Counted from the stretch's first letter, positions 7,764-16,374 are shown. The stretch is 30,046 bases of DNA from Lachnoclostridium sp. UBA903 (GCA_002294045.1 DBEP01000019.1:1-30046), one strand, 5' to 3'. Numbers and translations: made by a program. Notes: a model not told the origin generated them from the sequence alone.

Positions 7764-8918
7764 ATGCAATACAGAAAATTTGGCAAACTGGATTTTAGAG
7801 TATCTGCTCTTGGTTTTGGAGCAATGCGCCTGCCGACGGAAAGCAGCTTGGACAGCGGCGACAAGCTCAGTGACAATATTGCAGAGGCTAAAGCGATTCA
7901 AATGATACGACGTGCCATTGATGAGGGAGTCAATTATGTAGATACGGCATACGGCTATCACAAAGGAAACAGTGAAATCCTGGTGGGAAAGGCCTTAAGA
8001 GACGGATACCGGGACAAGGTGAAATTGGCTACGAAATCGCCTGTCTGGCTGATTAAGAAGCCGGAGGATTTTGACAGATTATTGGAGGAGCAGCTGAATA
8101 AGCTCCGGACGGACCATATTGATTTTTATCTGCTTCATGCTCTTTCCAGAGACAGATGGAGAAATATTGTTTTAAAGCAGGAAGTGTTAAAGCATGCCGA
8201 AGCAGCAAAACAGGCAGGTAAAATCAAGCATATCGGTTTTTCTTTCCATGATGAGGAGGACGCATTTTATGAGATAGTAGACGGATTTGATAAGTGGGAT
8301 TTTTGCCAGATACAGTATAACTATATGGATATCGACGAACAGGCCGGCGTAAAAGGCCTGAAATACGCTGCCGGAAAAGGTCTTGCAGTTGTTATTATGG
8401 AACCGTTGTTAGGCGGAAGGCTGGCTAATCCGCCAAAGGACATTAAAGAAATCCTGGATGAAAGCGGAACGGAGCGTTCTCCTTCTTACTGGGCGCTTGA
8501 GTGGCTTTGGAACCAGCCGGAGGTTTCTGTGGTACTTAGCGGCATGAGCAGCTTGCAGCAGGTGGAAGATAATTTGGTTTCTGCCGATAATTCGGGCGTA
8601 GGACTGCTTGGACCGGAAGACCTGGACATTATTGAACGGGTGCGGAACAGATATAGGGAAAGAGCAGCCATACCATGTACCGGATGCAGTTATTGTATGC
8701 CATGTCCAAATAACGTAAATATTCCGAGAAATTTTGAGTTATATAACGGCAGTGAGATCTATGACGACGTAGAAGGCTCCCGGGTTACCTATAATAATTT
8801 CTTTAACGAAGAGAACCGGGCGGCATCCTGTATCGGCTGCCGGGTATGCGAAGAAAAATGTCCACAGAAGATACTAATCAGTGATTGGATGCCTAAGGTA
8901 CACAGTACATTAAAATAA
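7764..8918 (+). CDS. Aldo/keto reductase with C-terminal 4Fe-4S ferredoxin domain
   Basis: The 384-residue protein has an aldo/keto reductase barrel (1-300) with the expected tetrad D60, Y65, K91 and H125. A bacterial ferredoxin-like tail follows. Its cysteines are C305, C308, C311, C314 then Pro, and C356, C359, C362, C366 then Pro, enough for two 4Fe-4S clusters. This architecture is common in anaerobic Firmicutes and suggests electron exchange with ferredoxin as well as, or instead of, NADPH. A strong site (AAAGGAGGA) precedes the ATG. It follows the dehydrogenase gene by 110 bases that hold a plausible separate promoter, so it need not share the TetR control. The substrate is unknown. Confidence 0.93.
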   Translation: MQYRKFGKLDFRVSALGFGAMRLPTESSLDSGDKLSDNIAEAKAIQMIRRAIDEGVNYVDTAYGYHKGNSEILVGKALRDGYRDKVKLATKSPVWLIKKPEDFDRLLEEQLNKLRTDHIDFYLLHALSRDRWRNIVLKQEVLKHAEAAKQAGKIKHIGFSFHDEEDAFYEIVDGFDKWDFCQIQYNYMDIDEQAGVKGLKYAAGKGLAVVIMEPLLGGRLANPPKDIKEILDESGTERSPSYWALEWLWNQPEVSVVLSGMSSLQQVEDNLVSADNSGVGLLGPEDLDIIERVRNRYRERAAIPCTGCSYCMPCPNNVNIPRNFELYNGSEIYDDVEGSRVTYNNFFNEENRAASCIGCRVCEEKCPQKILISDWMPKVHSTLK

Positions 8919-8947
8919 CAGAGATAATGTCCTGCTCCATATTTAAT

Positions 8948-8982
8948 ATCAGAGCATAACTCTGGAGTTTAAGTGCTCTGAT
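8948..8982. terminator. Hairpin after the aldo/keto reductase gene
   Basis: Perfect 9-base arms ATCAGAGCA (8948-8956) and TGCTCTGAT (8974-8982) enclose a further ACTC/GAGT pair. It lies 30 bases after the stop codon. No T-run follows on the plus strand, so its role as a terminator is only likely from position. Confidence 0.4.
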
Positions 8983-8991
8983 TCGCCGCTG

Positions 8992-9057
8992 TTAAAAATA
9001 TCAGGTTTAGGTTACTTACAGGTATATGCTACCTGTAAATAACGAAACCTGATATTT
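8992..9057 (-). terminator. Strong rho-independent terminator of the minus-strand sod unit
   Basis: Perfect 13-base arms AAATATCAGGTTT (8996-9008) and AAACCTGATATTT (9045-9057) enclose a second perfect pair, TTACAGGT/ACCTGTAA. Read on the minus strand, the stem is followed by TATTTTTAAC. It lies about 30 bases beyond the stop of the small minus-strand gene, the right place to end that transcript. Confidence 0.75.
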
Positions 9058-9087
9058 GAATTCAGCGCTGCTATTATATTTATATCA

Positions 9088-9249
9088 TTATCTGCTTCGC
9101 TCACTGGCTTTATTTACGGGATTCTCGTCCTTAAGGCCAAATACTGCCCGTGCGCTCTCTGCCTGAGGATCGTGTTTTATATGTTTGGAATGAAACTTTC
9201 CGTCCTCTTTTTTATGGTTTTTCGTGCTTTTCATTTGATTATGCGCCAT
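9088..9249 (-). CDS. Small hydrophilic protein, 53 residues (CPC_1213-like)
   Basis: A short gene encodes a 53-residue protein, very rich in Lys and His in the first half (NHKKEDGKFHSKHIKHDP), followed by QAESARAVFGLKDENP. From memory this resembles short clostridial proteins labelled CPC_1213 family; I cannot verify that here. Function is unknown. The start is supported by CAGGAG seven to eight bases before the ATG, and a strong terminator follows the stop. It lies 111 bases downstream of the superoxide dismutase gene on the same strand, so it may be co-transcribed with it. A TTGACA and a TATAAA-like box also occur in the gap, but about 20 bases apart. Confidence 0.75.
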   Translation of the reverse strand: MAHNQMKSTKNHKKEDGKFHSKHIKHDPQAESARAVFGLKDENPVNKASERSR

Positions 9250-9360
9250 ACCGATACTCCTGAGAATTATTTTTTCTCTACCAGTATGTCATCTTTTCAT
9301 TATTTTATACTTTTGCCAAGTAAATATTATGTCAATCGTTTTCCTTTTTTGGTTATTCAT

Positions 9361-9984
9361 TCAGGCTTTTACCTTCGAATAATTATCGGCAACTTCTTTC
9401 CAGTCAACTACCTCAAAAAAGGCTTTAATATAATCGGCACGGAGGTTTTTATATTTCAGGTAATAAGCGTGCTCCCATACGTCAATACCCAGAATGGGGG
9501 TCCATTCACCGATGCTTTCTATAATCGGATTATCTTGATTGGGAGTGGAAGATACCTTTAAATCCCCTTTCTTATTAGCGGACAGCCAGGCCCATCCTGA
9601 ACCGAATCTTGTGGCGGCGGCTCCGGACAGTTTTTCTTTCAGAGTCTCAAAATCGCCAAAATCTTTTTCAATCTGTCCGGCCAGTTCGCCGGTCGGTTTA
9701 CCGCCTCCGTCCGGAGAAAGTGTTGAAAAATATAAATTGTGATTATAAAATCCTCCGCCGTTATTGATAACTGCGGTTTTTAATGCGGCATCCGATATTT
9801 CGGAAAGCCGGATAAAAACTTCTTCAATCGGTTTGTCTGAAAATTGGGGCAGCTTTTCTATTGCCGCATTCAGATTATTGGTATAGGCCGCATGGTGTTT
9901 TGTATAATGAGTAATCATTGTGAGTTCGTCTATATGCGGCTCCAAGGCATTGTAATTATATTTAAGTTCAATTTGTTTATACAT
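9361..9984 (-). CDS. Superoxide dismutase, Fe/Mn type
   Basis: The 207-residue cytoplasmic enzyme converts superoxide to oxygen and hydrogen peroxide. The four metal ligands are in place: H26 (THYTKHH), H82 (YNHNLYF), D168 and H172 (DVWEHAYYLKY). The GSGWAWL segment and the later QDNP are typical of manganese or cambialistic members such as Bacillus SodA, but metal choice cannot be settled from sequence alone. The ATG has AAAGGAG eight bases upstream. It is divergent from PEP carboxykinase across a 427-base gap and followed on the same strand by the small 53-residue gene. In an anaerobe it would serve oxygen defence. Confidence 0.95.
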   Translation of the reverse strand: MYKQIELKYNYNALEPHIDELTMITHYTKHHAAYTNNLNAAIEKLPQFSDKPIEEVFIRLSEISDAALKTAVINNGGGFYNHNLYFSTLSPDGGGKPTGELAGQIEKDFGDFETLKEKLSGAAATRFGSGWAWLSANKKGDLKVSSTPNQDNPIIESIGEWTPILGIDVWEHAYYLKYKNLRADYIKAFFEVVDWKEVADNYSKVKA

Positions 9985-10411
9985 AATATGGCTCCTTTCT
10001 ACCCGGGTTTGCGGGCGTATAATGCACTAATTTTTTTTGGTTATTTCATTATACCCAAAATAGTCAGAAAAATAAAGGGGTATTATTGAAATAATTTATC
10101 AATTAGAAATTGTGTCAGTAATAAATTGAAAAATGTAGAATTTATAGATAATTATCCGGAAACCGGATTTATTAATAAATTCCTTTGTGTTTTGTAGGAA
10201 TGGTGTCAAATAAAGTAGTTATTTACTTTCAAATCTTAAAAGAGTGTGAAATATAAAAAGAGTGGTTGATATTTTCCAGATTATCTGATAGGATATATGC
10301 TGAAGAAATTTTTTTGAAATTAATGCTTTATCAACTTAAAGTGTTGGTTTACAGGCTTTGCTATTGCAATTTCGCAATAAATAAATTATATATTTTGAAG
10401 GGAGAACTTTT
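9985..10411. promoter_or_regulatory. Divergent intergenic region between sod and pckG
   Basis: This 427-base AT-rich gap has no credible gene. For sod, TATAAT is present on the minus strand at 10048-10053 (plus-strand ATTATA), with only a weak TTTATT at 17 bases. For pckG, TTGCAA (10364-10369), a 17-base spacer and TATATA (10387-10392) form a candidate promoter, although the leader would be short. Two palindromes stand out: ATCCGG-AAA-CCGGAT at 10154-10168 and ATTGC-6-GCAAT at 10363-10378. The second overlaps the putative -35 and could be an operator. Confidence 0.45.
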
Positions 10412-12199
10412 ATGACAGAAAACAGGAAGTTGCAAGAATGGGTAAAAGAAATGGCAGATATGTGTCAGCCGGATGAGATATACTGGTGTGACGGTTCCGA
10501 AGATGAAAATGAACGTCTGCTTAAGCTTATGGTTGATTCCGGTATGGCCGTACCTTTAAAGAAACGCCCGGGCAGTTATTTATTCCGCAGTCATCCGTCT
10601 GACGTAGCGCGTGTGGAAGACAGGACATTTATAGCTTCAAAAACAAAAGAAGAAGCAGGACCTACCAATAACTGGGTTGATCCGGCTGAACTGAAAGCCT
10701 CTATGAAAGAACTGTATAAGGGCTGCATGAAGGGAAGAACCATGTACGTTATTCCGTTTTCCATGGGACCTATCGGCTCTCCGATTTCCAAGATTGGCAT
10801 AGAATTGACAGACAGCCCCTATGTAGTAATAAATATGCGTATTATGACCCGTATAGGCAAAAAGGTTCTTGAAGCACTTGGCGGCGGGGAATTTGTACCT
10901 TGCCTCCATTCGGTAGGAGCACCTCTTGAAGAGGGACAGCAAGATTCCGCCTGGCCCTGTGCGCCCATTGAAAAGAAGTATATCAGTCATTTCCCGGAAG
11001 AAAGGCTTATCTGGTCCTATGGTTCCGGTTATGGCGGCAATGCCTTACTAGGTAAAAAGTGTTTTGCTCTTCGTATTGCATCCGTAATTGCCCGTGATGA
11101 AGGCTGGCTGGCCGAGCACATGCTTATCCTTCGTATTACCGACCCGAAGGGCAATAAGAAATATATTGCGGCAGCTTTCCCAAGTGCCTGCGGTAAAACA
11201 AATCTGGCAATGCTTGTTCCGACCATTCCCGGCTGGAAAGTTGAAACAATCGGTGATGATATAGCCTGGATGAAATTTGGAAAAGACGGACGTCTATATG
11301 CGATTAATCCGGAGGCAGGTTTCTTCGGTGTTGCTCCGGGAACTTCCTATGATTCCAATCCCAATGCTATGCACAGTATAGAGAAAAATACAATCTTTAC
11401 AAATGTGGCTTTAACTGATGACGGCGATGTTTGGTGGGAAGGTATCGGAACGGATGCTCCGGATCATTTGATTGACTGGAAAGGCAATGACTGGACTCCG
11501 GATTCCCAGGAACCTGCGGCTCATCCTAACGCACGTTTTACGGCTCCTGCCAACCAGTGCCCCGCCATTGCGCCTGAATGGGAAGACCCTGCCGGTGTTC
11601 CTATTTCTGCAATTTTATTCGGAGGACGACGTCCCAGCACGATTCCGTTGGTACATGAAAGCTTTGACTGGGAGCATGGTGTATTCATGGGTTCCATTAT
11701 GGGCTCTGAAATCACCGCGGCAGCTATCTCCAAAAACATCGGACAGGTTCGCCGTGATCCTTTTGCAATGCTTCCGTTCTTTGGCTACAATGTGTGTGAC
11801 TACTTTAAACATTGGCTGGAAGTCGGAGAAAAAACAAGCCCGGATAAACTGCCCAAAATCTTCTATGTTAACTGGTTCCGCAAGGATAAAGACGGCAAGT
11901 GGTTATGGCCCGGCTTTGGTGAAAACAGCCGCGTGCTTAAGTGGATTGTAGAGAGAGTATCCGGAGAAGGAAAAGCTGTTAAAGCGCCTATCGGTTATAT
12001 GCCTACAACGGATGCCCTTGAACTTACCGGCCTGGATGTAAGTGAAAGGGATATAAATGAACTGCTTAAGGTTGATAAGGATGAATGGTTGAAGGAAGTG
12101 GAATCCATAAAAGAACATTATGCGAAGTATGGCGAGAAACTTCCGGCAGAACTTGACGCTCAGCTTGACGCTCTGGAGGCCAGATTAAAAGCAGAGTAA
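10412..12199 (+). CDS. pckG: Phosphoenolpyruvate carboxykinase (GTP)
   Basis: The 595-residue enzyme interconverts oxaloacetate plus GTP with phosphoenolpyruvate, CO2 and GDP. Length and motifs fit the GTP class: the kinase-1a loop FPSACGKTN (256-264), the kinase-2 motif GDDIAWM (281-287), and the metal ligands expected at K216 and H236 with D283. In fermenting anaerobes it often runs towards oxaloacetate, conserving energy. GAAGGGAG precedes the ATG. A perfect-stem terminator follows, so it is probably monocistronic. The convergent neighbour is a decarboxylase sodium-pump subunit, which may draw on the same oxaloacetate pool. Confidence 0.97.
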   Translation: MTENRKLQEWVKEMADMCQPDEIYWCDGSEDENERLLKLMVDSGMAVPLKKRPGSYLFRSHPSDVARVEDRTFIASKTKEEAGPTNNWVDPAELKASMKELYKGCMKGRTMYVIPFSMGPIGSPISKIGIELTDSPYVVINMRIMTRIGKKVLEALGGGEFVPCLHSVGAPLEEGQQDSAWPCAPIEKKYISHFPEERLIWSYGSGYGGNALLGKKCFALRIASVIARDEGWLAEHMLILRITDPKGNKKYIAAAFPSACGKTNLAMLVPTIPGWKVETIGDDIAWMKFGKDGRLYAINPEAGFFGVAPGTSYDSNPNAMHSIEKNTIFTNVALTDDGDVWWEGIGTDAPDHLIDWKGNDWTPDSQEPAAHPNARFTAPANQCPAIAPEWEDPAGVPISAILFGGRRPSTIPLVHESFDWEHGVFMGSIMGSEITAAAISKNIGQVRRDPFAMLPFFGYNVCDYFKHWLEVGEKTSPDKLPKIFYVNWFRKDKDGKWLWPGFGENSRVLKWIVERVSGEGKAVKAPIGYMPTTDALELTGLDVSERDINELLKVDKDEWLKEVESIKEHYAKYGEKLPAELDAQLDALEARLKAE

Positions 12200-12279
12200 A
12201 AAAGCGCTGTTATTGCACATACATCGGCTATAGGGACATAATTCTGTTCCAATGATTATAATAATATAAATAATGTAAT

Positions 12280-12324
12280 AAGAAACCGGCATATTAGCTA
12301 TCCTGTATGCCGGTTTCTTTATTT
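12280..12324 (+). terminator. Terminator of pckG
   Basis: The arms AAGAAACCGGCATA (12280-12293) and TATGCCGGTTTCTT (12306-12319) pair over 14 bases with a 12-base loop, followed by TATTTCATT. The T-run is modest. The AAGAAA at the 5' arm base allows weak activity on the minus strand for oadB as well. Confidence 0.8.
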
Positions 12325-12440
12325 CATTCCATAGGAAAGTTCATCCTATGAGACAAAAACGCTTTGCTTTGGAGCACAGGCTTACCTGGTCCAAAGGAAG
12401 GGGCGCCGTCCTGCGTGCAAGAGGCAACCCCCTGGTCTTG

Positions 12441-13646
12441 TTAATGAGCAATCAGTGTTACATAAATACCGGTCAGAATAGCGGTAGTAATAACTCCGCA
12501 GATATTGGCACTGAGCGCATATTCCATAACAAAGCTCATTTTGTTTACTTTGGATACTTCCTTTTGAGCCACCTTTGCTGTTGTCGGAACACAAGATACC
12601 CCGGCAATGCCGATTACCGGATTAAAGTTTTTCTTTGTTACCAGATAAACTATGTAACCGCCCAGGATTCCTCCGATTCCGGAAAGCAGCAGGGCAAGCA
12701 TTCCTAACAGCAGCAGTTTGAGAATTTTAGGATTAAGGATTGTATTCGCATCACATAATACGCCTAACATTAATCCTAAAAAGAAAGTTGCGGCATACAG
12801 GAAAATGTTCTCAATCAAAGCAGTATACTTATCAAGACCTGACTCGCGAATGGCGATTCCAATGAAAAAACTTAAAAACAAGGGTGCCGCAACAGGAAAC
12901 AGCAGGCATAGAATAGTATTTGCCACTACGGCAAATACAAGCTTTTCCCTGGAAGTGATCCGGCGGGCTTTGGCAGACTTATTTTCAATAACCTTCCCGC
13001 GCAAATTTTTGGGAATAAGCAGCCGGATAAGAAATGGATAGCCGCCGTAGGTCAGACTTAAATAAAGATATGCAACAATTGTAATAGGCACAAACAAATC
13101 TTTTGCCAAGGTAAGTGACGTAAAGAGAACCATTGGCCCGTCCGCACCTCCGATAATGGAAACCGCGGCAGCTTCACCGTCTGAAAATCCCATAAGCTTT
13201 GCAATAGGAAAGGTGGCTACGGTGCCAAGTTCCGCAAACATGGCAATAATCATGCCCACAAATGGGTGGGCCAGAACCATGCCAATATCGGTAATTACTC
13301 CTATGCCCATAAACACCAGGCAGGCTATTAGGCCGTTGCTGAAAGTAAAGGTATAAATCGGCTGAAGAAAATCAATCTGAAGAATATTCATCAGAGAATC
13401 CGTATTGGTAACCATGGGATCAATGAAGAGATTACCTATCTGGCCAGCTTCTAAAAACAATACTCCGGCGTTGACCGCCGACATTCCAAAACCCATCGGA
13501 ATCATAATTAAAGGTTCCAGAATCTTTTTGGCGCCGAGATATACCAGCAGGATACCAAGTAATATAAGCAGAATTCTGAATATGACAATGCTGGGCTCCT
13601 GGGTAAACATAGTGCCGATTCCCTGGAATAAATCTAAAATATTCAT
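12441..13646 (-). CDS. Na+-transporting decarboxylase beta subunit (OadB/GcdB type)
   Basis: This 401-residue membrane protein has about ten or more hydrophobic segments. In oxaloacetate, methylmalonyl-CoA and glutaconyl-CoA decarboxylases this subunit removes CO2 from carboxybiotin and pumps sodium out. The conserved core SIIGGADGP (163-171, with D169) and the C-terminal SANICGV (N381) correspond to residues shown to be important in the Klebsiella enzyme. No carboxyltransferase or biotin-carrier gene lies nearby, so it is an orphan here. Its 5' neighbour is a 45-residue OadG-like peptide and a LysR gene is divergent. AGGTG precedes the ATG. The substrate is therefore open; PEP carboxykinase next door makes oxaloacetate attractive but unproven. 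Confidence 0.92.
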   Translation of the reverse strand: MNILDLFQGIGTMFTQEPSIVIFRILLILLGILLVYLGAKKILEPLIMIPMGFGMSAVNAGVLFLEAGQIGNLFIDPMVTNTDSLMNILQIDFLQPIYTFTFSNGLIACLVFMGIGVITDIGMVLAHPFVGMIIAMFAELGTVATFPIAKLMGFSDGEAAAVSIIGGADGPMVLFTSLTLAKDLFVPITIVAYLYLSLTYGGYPFLIRLLIPKNLRGKVIENKSAKARRITSREKLVFAVVANTILCLLFPVAAPLFLSFFIGIAIRESGLDKYTALIENIFLYAATFFLGLMLGVLCDANTILNPKILKLLLLGMLALLLSGIGGILGGYIVYLVTKKNFNPVIGIAGVSCVPTTAKVAQKEVSKVNKMSFVMEYALSANICGVITTAILTGIYVTLIAH

Positions 13647-13691
13647 AAAACACCTGTCTTTCTTCTGAGTATTATGCTATAATTCAAATTG

Positions 13692-13829
13692 TTAACCTTC
13701 ATTATCAATGGGGTCTTTTGTAAAATACTTGATAGCATCCAATAAAAATTTTATTAAAAATGATATGCACATTGATATGATAAAACCAAGACCAAAAACC
13801 TGTAAAGGTATCGAAATTGCTGTTGGCAT
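13692..13829 (-). CDS. OadG-related small membrane subunit, 45 residues
   Basis: This is a very short gene with an excellent ribosome binding site (AGGAGGT, eight bases before the ATG). It encodes one long hydrophobic helix (about residues 5-30, LQVFGLGFIISMCISFLIKF) and a charged tail ending KDPIDNEG. This is the pattern of OadG-related small transporter subunits, which hold the decarboxylase complex together at the membrane. It ends 45 bases before the oadB start on the same strand, so the two form an operon. It is much shorter than classical OadG (about 80 residues) and lacks the His-rich zinc-binding tail. Confidence 0.8.
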   Translation of the reverse strand: MPTAISIPLQVFGLGFIISMCISFLIKFLLDAIKYFTKDPIDNEG

Positions 13830-13989
13830 ATGCACTTACCTCCTTTTCTCATAAAATCGAATTTTTGTCCTTTTACATTATACATGAAAGAACTTTGCAT
13901 GGCTAATATATAGATTTAATACGGCCCATATATAAAAGTTAATGTACGGGATAATTTGTCAAAAAATAAACAAGCGTAGGTAGAATTTT
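13830..13989. promoter_or_regulatory. Divergent control region between lysR and the oadG-like/oadB operon
   Basis: On the minus strand TATAAT occurs at 13877-13882 with no good -35 (TAGCCA at 17 bases), as is common for promoters that need an activator. An interrupted inverted repeat ATATAT...ATATAT (13906-13911 and 13928-13933) lies upstream of it and may hold LysR contact sites. The layout matches the usual LysR arrangement of activating the divergent operon and repressing itself. Confidence 0.4.
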
Positions 13990-14889
13990 ATGGATTTACA
14001 TTATTTGAAAATTTTTAATACTGTGGCAAAATATATAAGCTATAAAAGAGCATCTGAAGTTCTCCATATAAGCCAGCCGGCCTTGTCTATTCAGGTTAAG
14101 AAGCTGGAAAAGCAGACCGGTTTAAAGCTGTTTTATAGAATAGGAAATAAATTATGTTTAAGCGAAGACGGAACCATGCTATATGACTATACCAAAAAAA
14201 TATTTTTAATTATTGAAGAATTGGAAAATAATATTTCAAATCGGAAAGATATGGTAGGCGGAACCATAAATCTGGGAGGCAGCAATACCCCCGGCACTTA
14301 TATTCTGCCTGATGTTATCGGGGAAATGAAAAAGAGATATCCGTCCGTTACCGTCAACCTCCATATAGGTGACACTTCGGAAATTACCAATCTGATTGAA
14401 AACGGTACACTTGATGTTGCAGTTAATGGAGGAAACTGTTCCTATAACAATAATATTTTTGTCGAAAAACTAATCGATGACAGGCTGGTCTTCGTGGCTT
14501 CTCCCTGCAATAAAATATGTGAAAAGGAATATATCAGTATTGATGACCTGTCTGAGGCAACCTTTGTTGTCCATAACAAAACTTCACAGTTATATACCTA
14601 TTATAAAAAAATAATGAATAAATTGAATATTCCTGAAAATATCAGTATGTATTTTGGCAACATAGATGCCATAAAATATGCTATTCATGCGGATCTGGGA
14701 ATATCCATTGTGCCTTATTATGCCGTTAAGTCTGAAATTAAGGCGGGTTTTCTTAAGGAACTGAAATTAAAAGATGTTAATGTAACGTATCCATATAGTC
14801 TCATTTATAATACCAATAAATATCTTTCGGTTACGGCGAAGAAATTTATTGAAGTTTTAAATATGGTATGTATGGCTCCAGATTCATAA
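13990..14889 (+). CDS. LysR family transcriptional regulator
   Basis: The 299-residue protein has an N-terminal winged helix-turn-helix (1-60; ASEVLHISQPALSIQVKKLE is the recognition region) and a periplasmic-binding-like effector domain (about 90-295). It is transcribed away from the oadG-like/oadB operon across a 160-base gap, the classic LysR layout, so that operon is the most likely target and a small organic acid the most likely effector. The ribosome binding site is weak (GTAGGTAG). The effector cannot be named from sequence. It is followed by an apparently unrelated phosphodiesterase gene. Confidence 0.93.
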   Translation: MDLHYLKIFNTVAKYISYKRASEVLHISQPALSIQVKKLEKQTGLKLFYRIGNKLCLSEDGTMLYDYTKKIFLIIEELENNISNRKDMVGGTINLGGSNTPGTYILPDVIGEMKKRYPSVTVNLHIGDTSEITNLIENGTLDVAVNGGNCSYNNNIFVEKLIDDRLVFVASPCNKICEKEYISIDDLSEATFVVHNKTSQLYTYYKKIMNKLNIPENISMYFGNIDAIKYAIHADLGISIVPYYAVKSEIKAGFLKELKLKDVNVTYPYSLIYNTNKYLSVTAKKFIEVLNMVCMAPDS

Positions 14890-14946
14890 AGAAAGATAGA
14901 TAGGGAAAAATTAATTTGTATTAAGTTGGAAAGAGGTTAGGATAAT

Positions 14947-15486
14947 ATGAAATTAATGATAGCATCAGATATACACGGTTCTGCTTTTTACTGCGGGAAG
15001 ATGATTGAGGCATATAAAAAGGAAAAAGCCGATAAATTGCTTTTATTGGGAGATTTATTATATCATGGACCGAGAAATGAGCTGCCCAAAGACTACGCAC
15101 CGAAAAAAGTAATCGAGATGCTGAACGGCATAAAGGATGAAATTATCTGTGTCAGGGGGAATTGTGATACGGAAGTGGACCAGATGGTACTGGAATTTCC
15201 GATTATGGCCGAATACTGTATCCTATACCTGGATAAGCGGATGATTTTTGCGACCCATGGACATAAGTTTAATCCGGAAAATAAACCTATGCTAAAAAAA
15301 GATGATATACTGTTAAATGGGCACACACATATCCCAAAATGTGACAGAACAAATGATTTTATTTATATGAACCCAGGTTCTGTTTCCATACCGAAAGAAA
15401 GCAGTGCCCACAGTTATATGATACTGGAAAAGGAATTTAGCTGGAAAGACCTGGAGGGGAATATCTACAGAGCAGAACTTTTGTAA
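14947..15486 (+). CDS. yfcE: YfcE-type metallophosphoesterase
   Basis: This 179-residue enzyme of the MJ0936/YfcE family matches E. coli YfcE (184 residues) in length. The dinuclear-metal motifs are all present: D8-x-H10 (SDIHG), D36 (LLGDLLYHG), N72 (RGNCD), H104 (ATHGH) and H126-x-H128 (NGHTHIP). In E. coli the protein is a manganese-dependent phosphodiesterase whose physiological substrate is unsettled. AGAGGTTAGGA precedes the ATG. It stands alone: LysR ends 57 bases upstream and an unknown gene follows after 219 bases. Confidence 0.9.
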   Translation: MKLMIASDIHGSAFYCGKMIEAYKKEKADKLLLLGDLLYHGPRNELPKDYAPKKVIEMLNGIKDEIICVRGNCDTEVDQMVLEFPIMAEYCILYLDKRMIFATHGHKFNPENKPMLKKDDILLNGHTHIPKCDRTNDFIYMNPGSVSIPKESSAHSYMILEKEFSWKDLEGNIYRAELL

Positions 15487-15705
15487 ATCTGCCGTCAAAT
15501 CCCTGTCTGCCGGAGCGGGTGGCCTGGCTGCGGGTAATGGATACGGCAGTTAAAAATAAAGAAGAATGAGTTAATAAAAATATTGGTATTGCCGATATAT
15601 AAAAAGAGAAAAAGGTTCTGACCGGCAGAGGAACCGATGAATAAACGCAGGAGAATAACAAGGTTTCTGAAAATGAAATAATTAATGAAAAGGCGGGAGT
15701 AAATA

Positions 15706-16239
15706 ATGCAAGTGTCAAACGAATTGTTAAGCAGTTTATTTGGGGGCAATACGGCAGTAAGCAGTAACAAATTAAGCCGGGCAGCCGGAGAACAGGTTAC
15801 CGGAACGGTTTATGGTTTTGAAGATACGTTCCGGAACAGTCTGCATTCGGTAAAATCAATGGAAACAGCCAGACCGAGCAGTAATTATAATAAATCGGCA
15901 CAAGAGGAAACCGGTACGGGTACAACTTATTCTTATATGGCTGATGAGGGCGGATTTATCCATTATAACGGAGTTACATTTGTATGTACTGAGAACACCT
16001 TATGTCTTGGTGATATGAATGATAAAAGAAATGTATTGATAATTCCCTTATCCGGCGGGGGCTGTTTAATGGTAAACCGCAATAATTTTGATGGTTTGGC
16101 AAAAGCAATCGGTATGTTTTCCCCTGAAGATACCAAAAGGATACTGGATGCCATAGCTACGGATGCGAAAACGAAGAATAAAGAATCGGAAGTTGAAAAT
16201 ATTATAAATAAAACTTATCAAAAAATTAGCGGGAAGTAA
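15706..16239 (+). CDS. Conserved-looking protein of unknown function
   Basis: The protein has 177 residues with two parts. An N-terminal Ser/Thr/Asn-rich stretch (1-75) appears disordered. A compact domain (about 80-150) carries GGFIHYNGVTFVC, CLGDM, IPLSGGGCLMVNR and LAKAIGMFSPED. The second part reads like a real domain I have seen in hypothetical proteins of Lachnospiraceae, but I do not know its function. No signal peptide or membrane segment is visible. GGCGGGAG precedes the ATG. A long hairpin follows the stop. It may be cytoplasmic. Confidence 0.7.
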   Translation: MQVSNELLSSLFGGNTAVSSNKLSRAAGEQVTGTVYGFEDTFRNSLHSVKSMETARPSSNYNKSAQEETGTGTTYSYMADEGGFIHYNGVTFVCTENTLCLGDMNDKRNVLIIPLSGGGCLMVNRNNFDGLAKAIGMFSPEDTKRILDAIATDAKTKNKESEVENIINKTYQKISGK

Positions 16240-16251
16240 TTTCAAAAGTGC

Positions 16252-16315
16252 CATAACAAAGCCAGGCCGAAATATAATTCCATATGGAATTATATTCCGG
16301 TCTGGCTTTGTTATG
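16252..16315. repeat. Long near-perfect inverted repeat after the unknown gene
   Basis: Two 32-base arms meet without a spacer (centre CCATATGG) and pair at 30 of 32 positions; one of the two exceptions is a G-T wobble. There is no T-run after it on the plus strand, so it is not a standard terminator for the preceding gene, though such a stem could stop or protect the transcript. It may instead be a small foldback element. Confidence 0.7.
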
Positions 16316-16316
16316 T

Positions 16317-16374
16317 AAAAAACTGTATAAACACCATAGAAAATGCAGTTATCTCTTCCAATATAACAGTTTTT
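16317..16374. repeat. Second, spaced inverted repeat before the AEC transporter
   Basis: AAAAACTGT (16318-16326) and ACAGTTTTT (16366-16374) are perfect complements separated by 39 bases. It directly follows the long hairpin. Read on the plus strand the right arm ends in TTTTT, so it could act as a weak terminator or a second end sequence. Confidence 0.4.
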
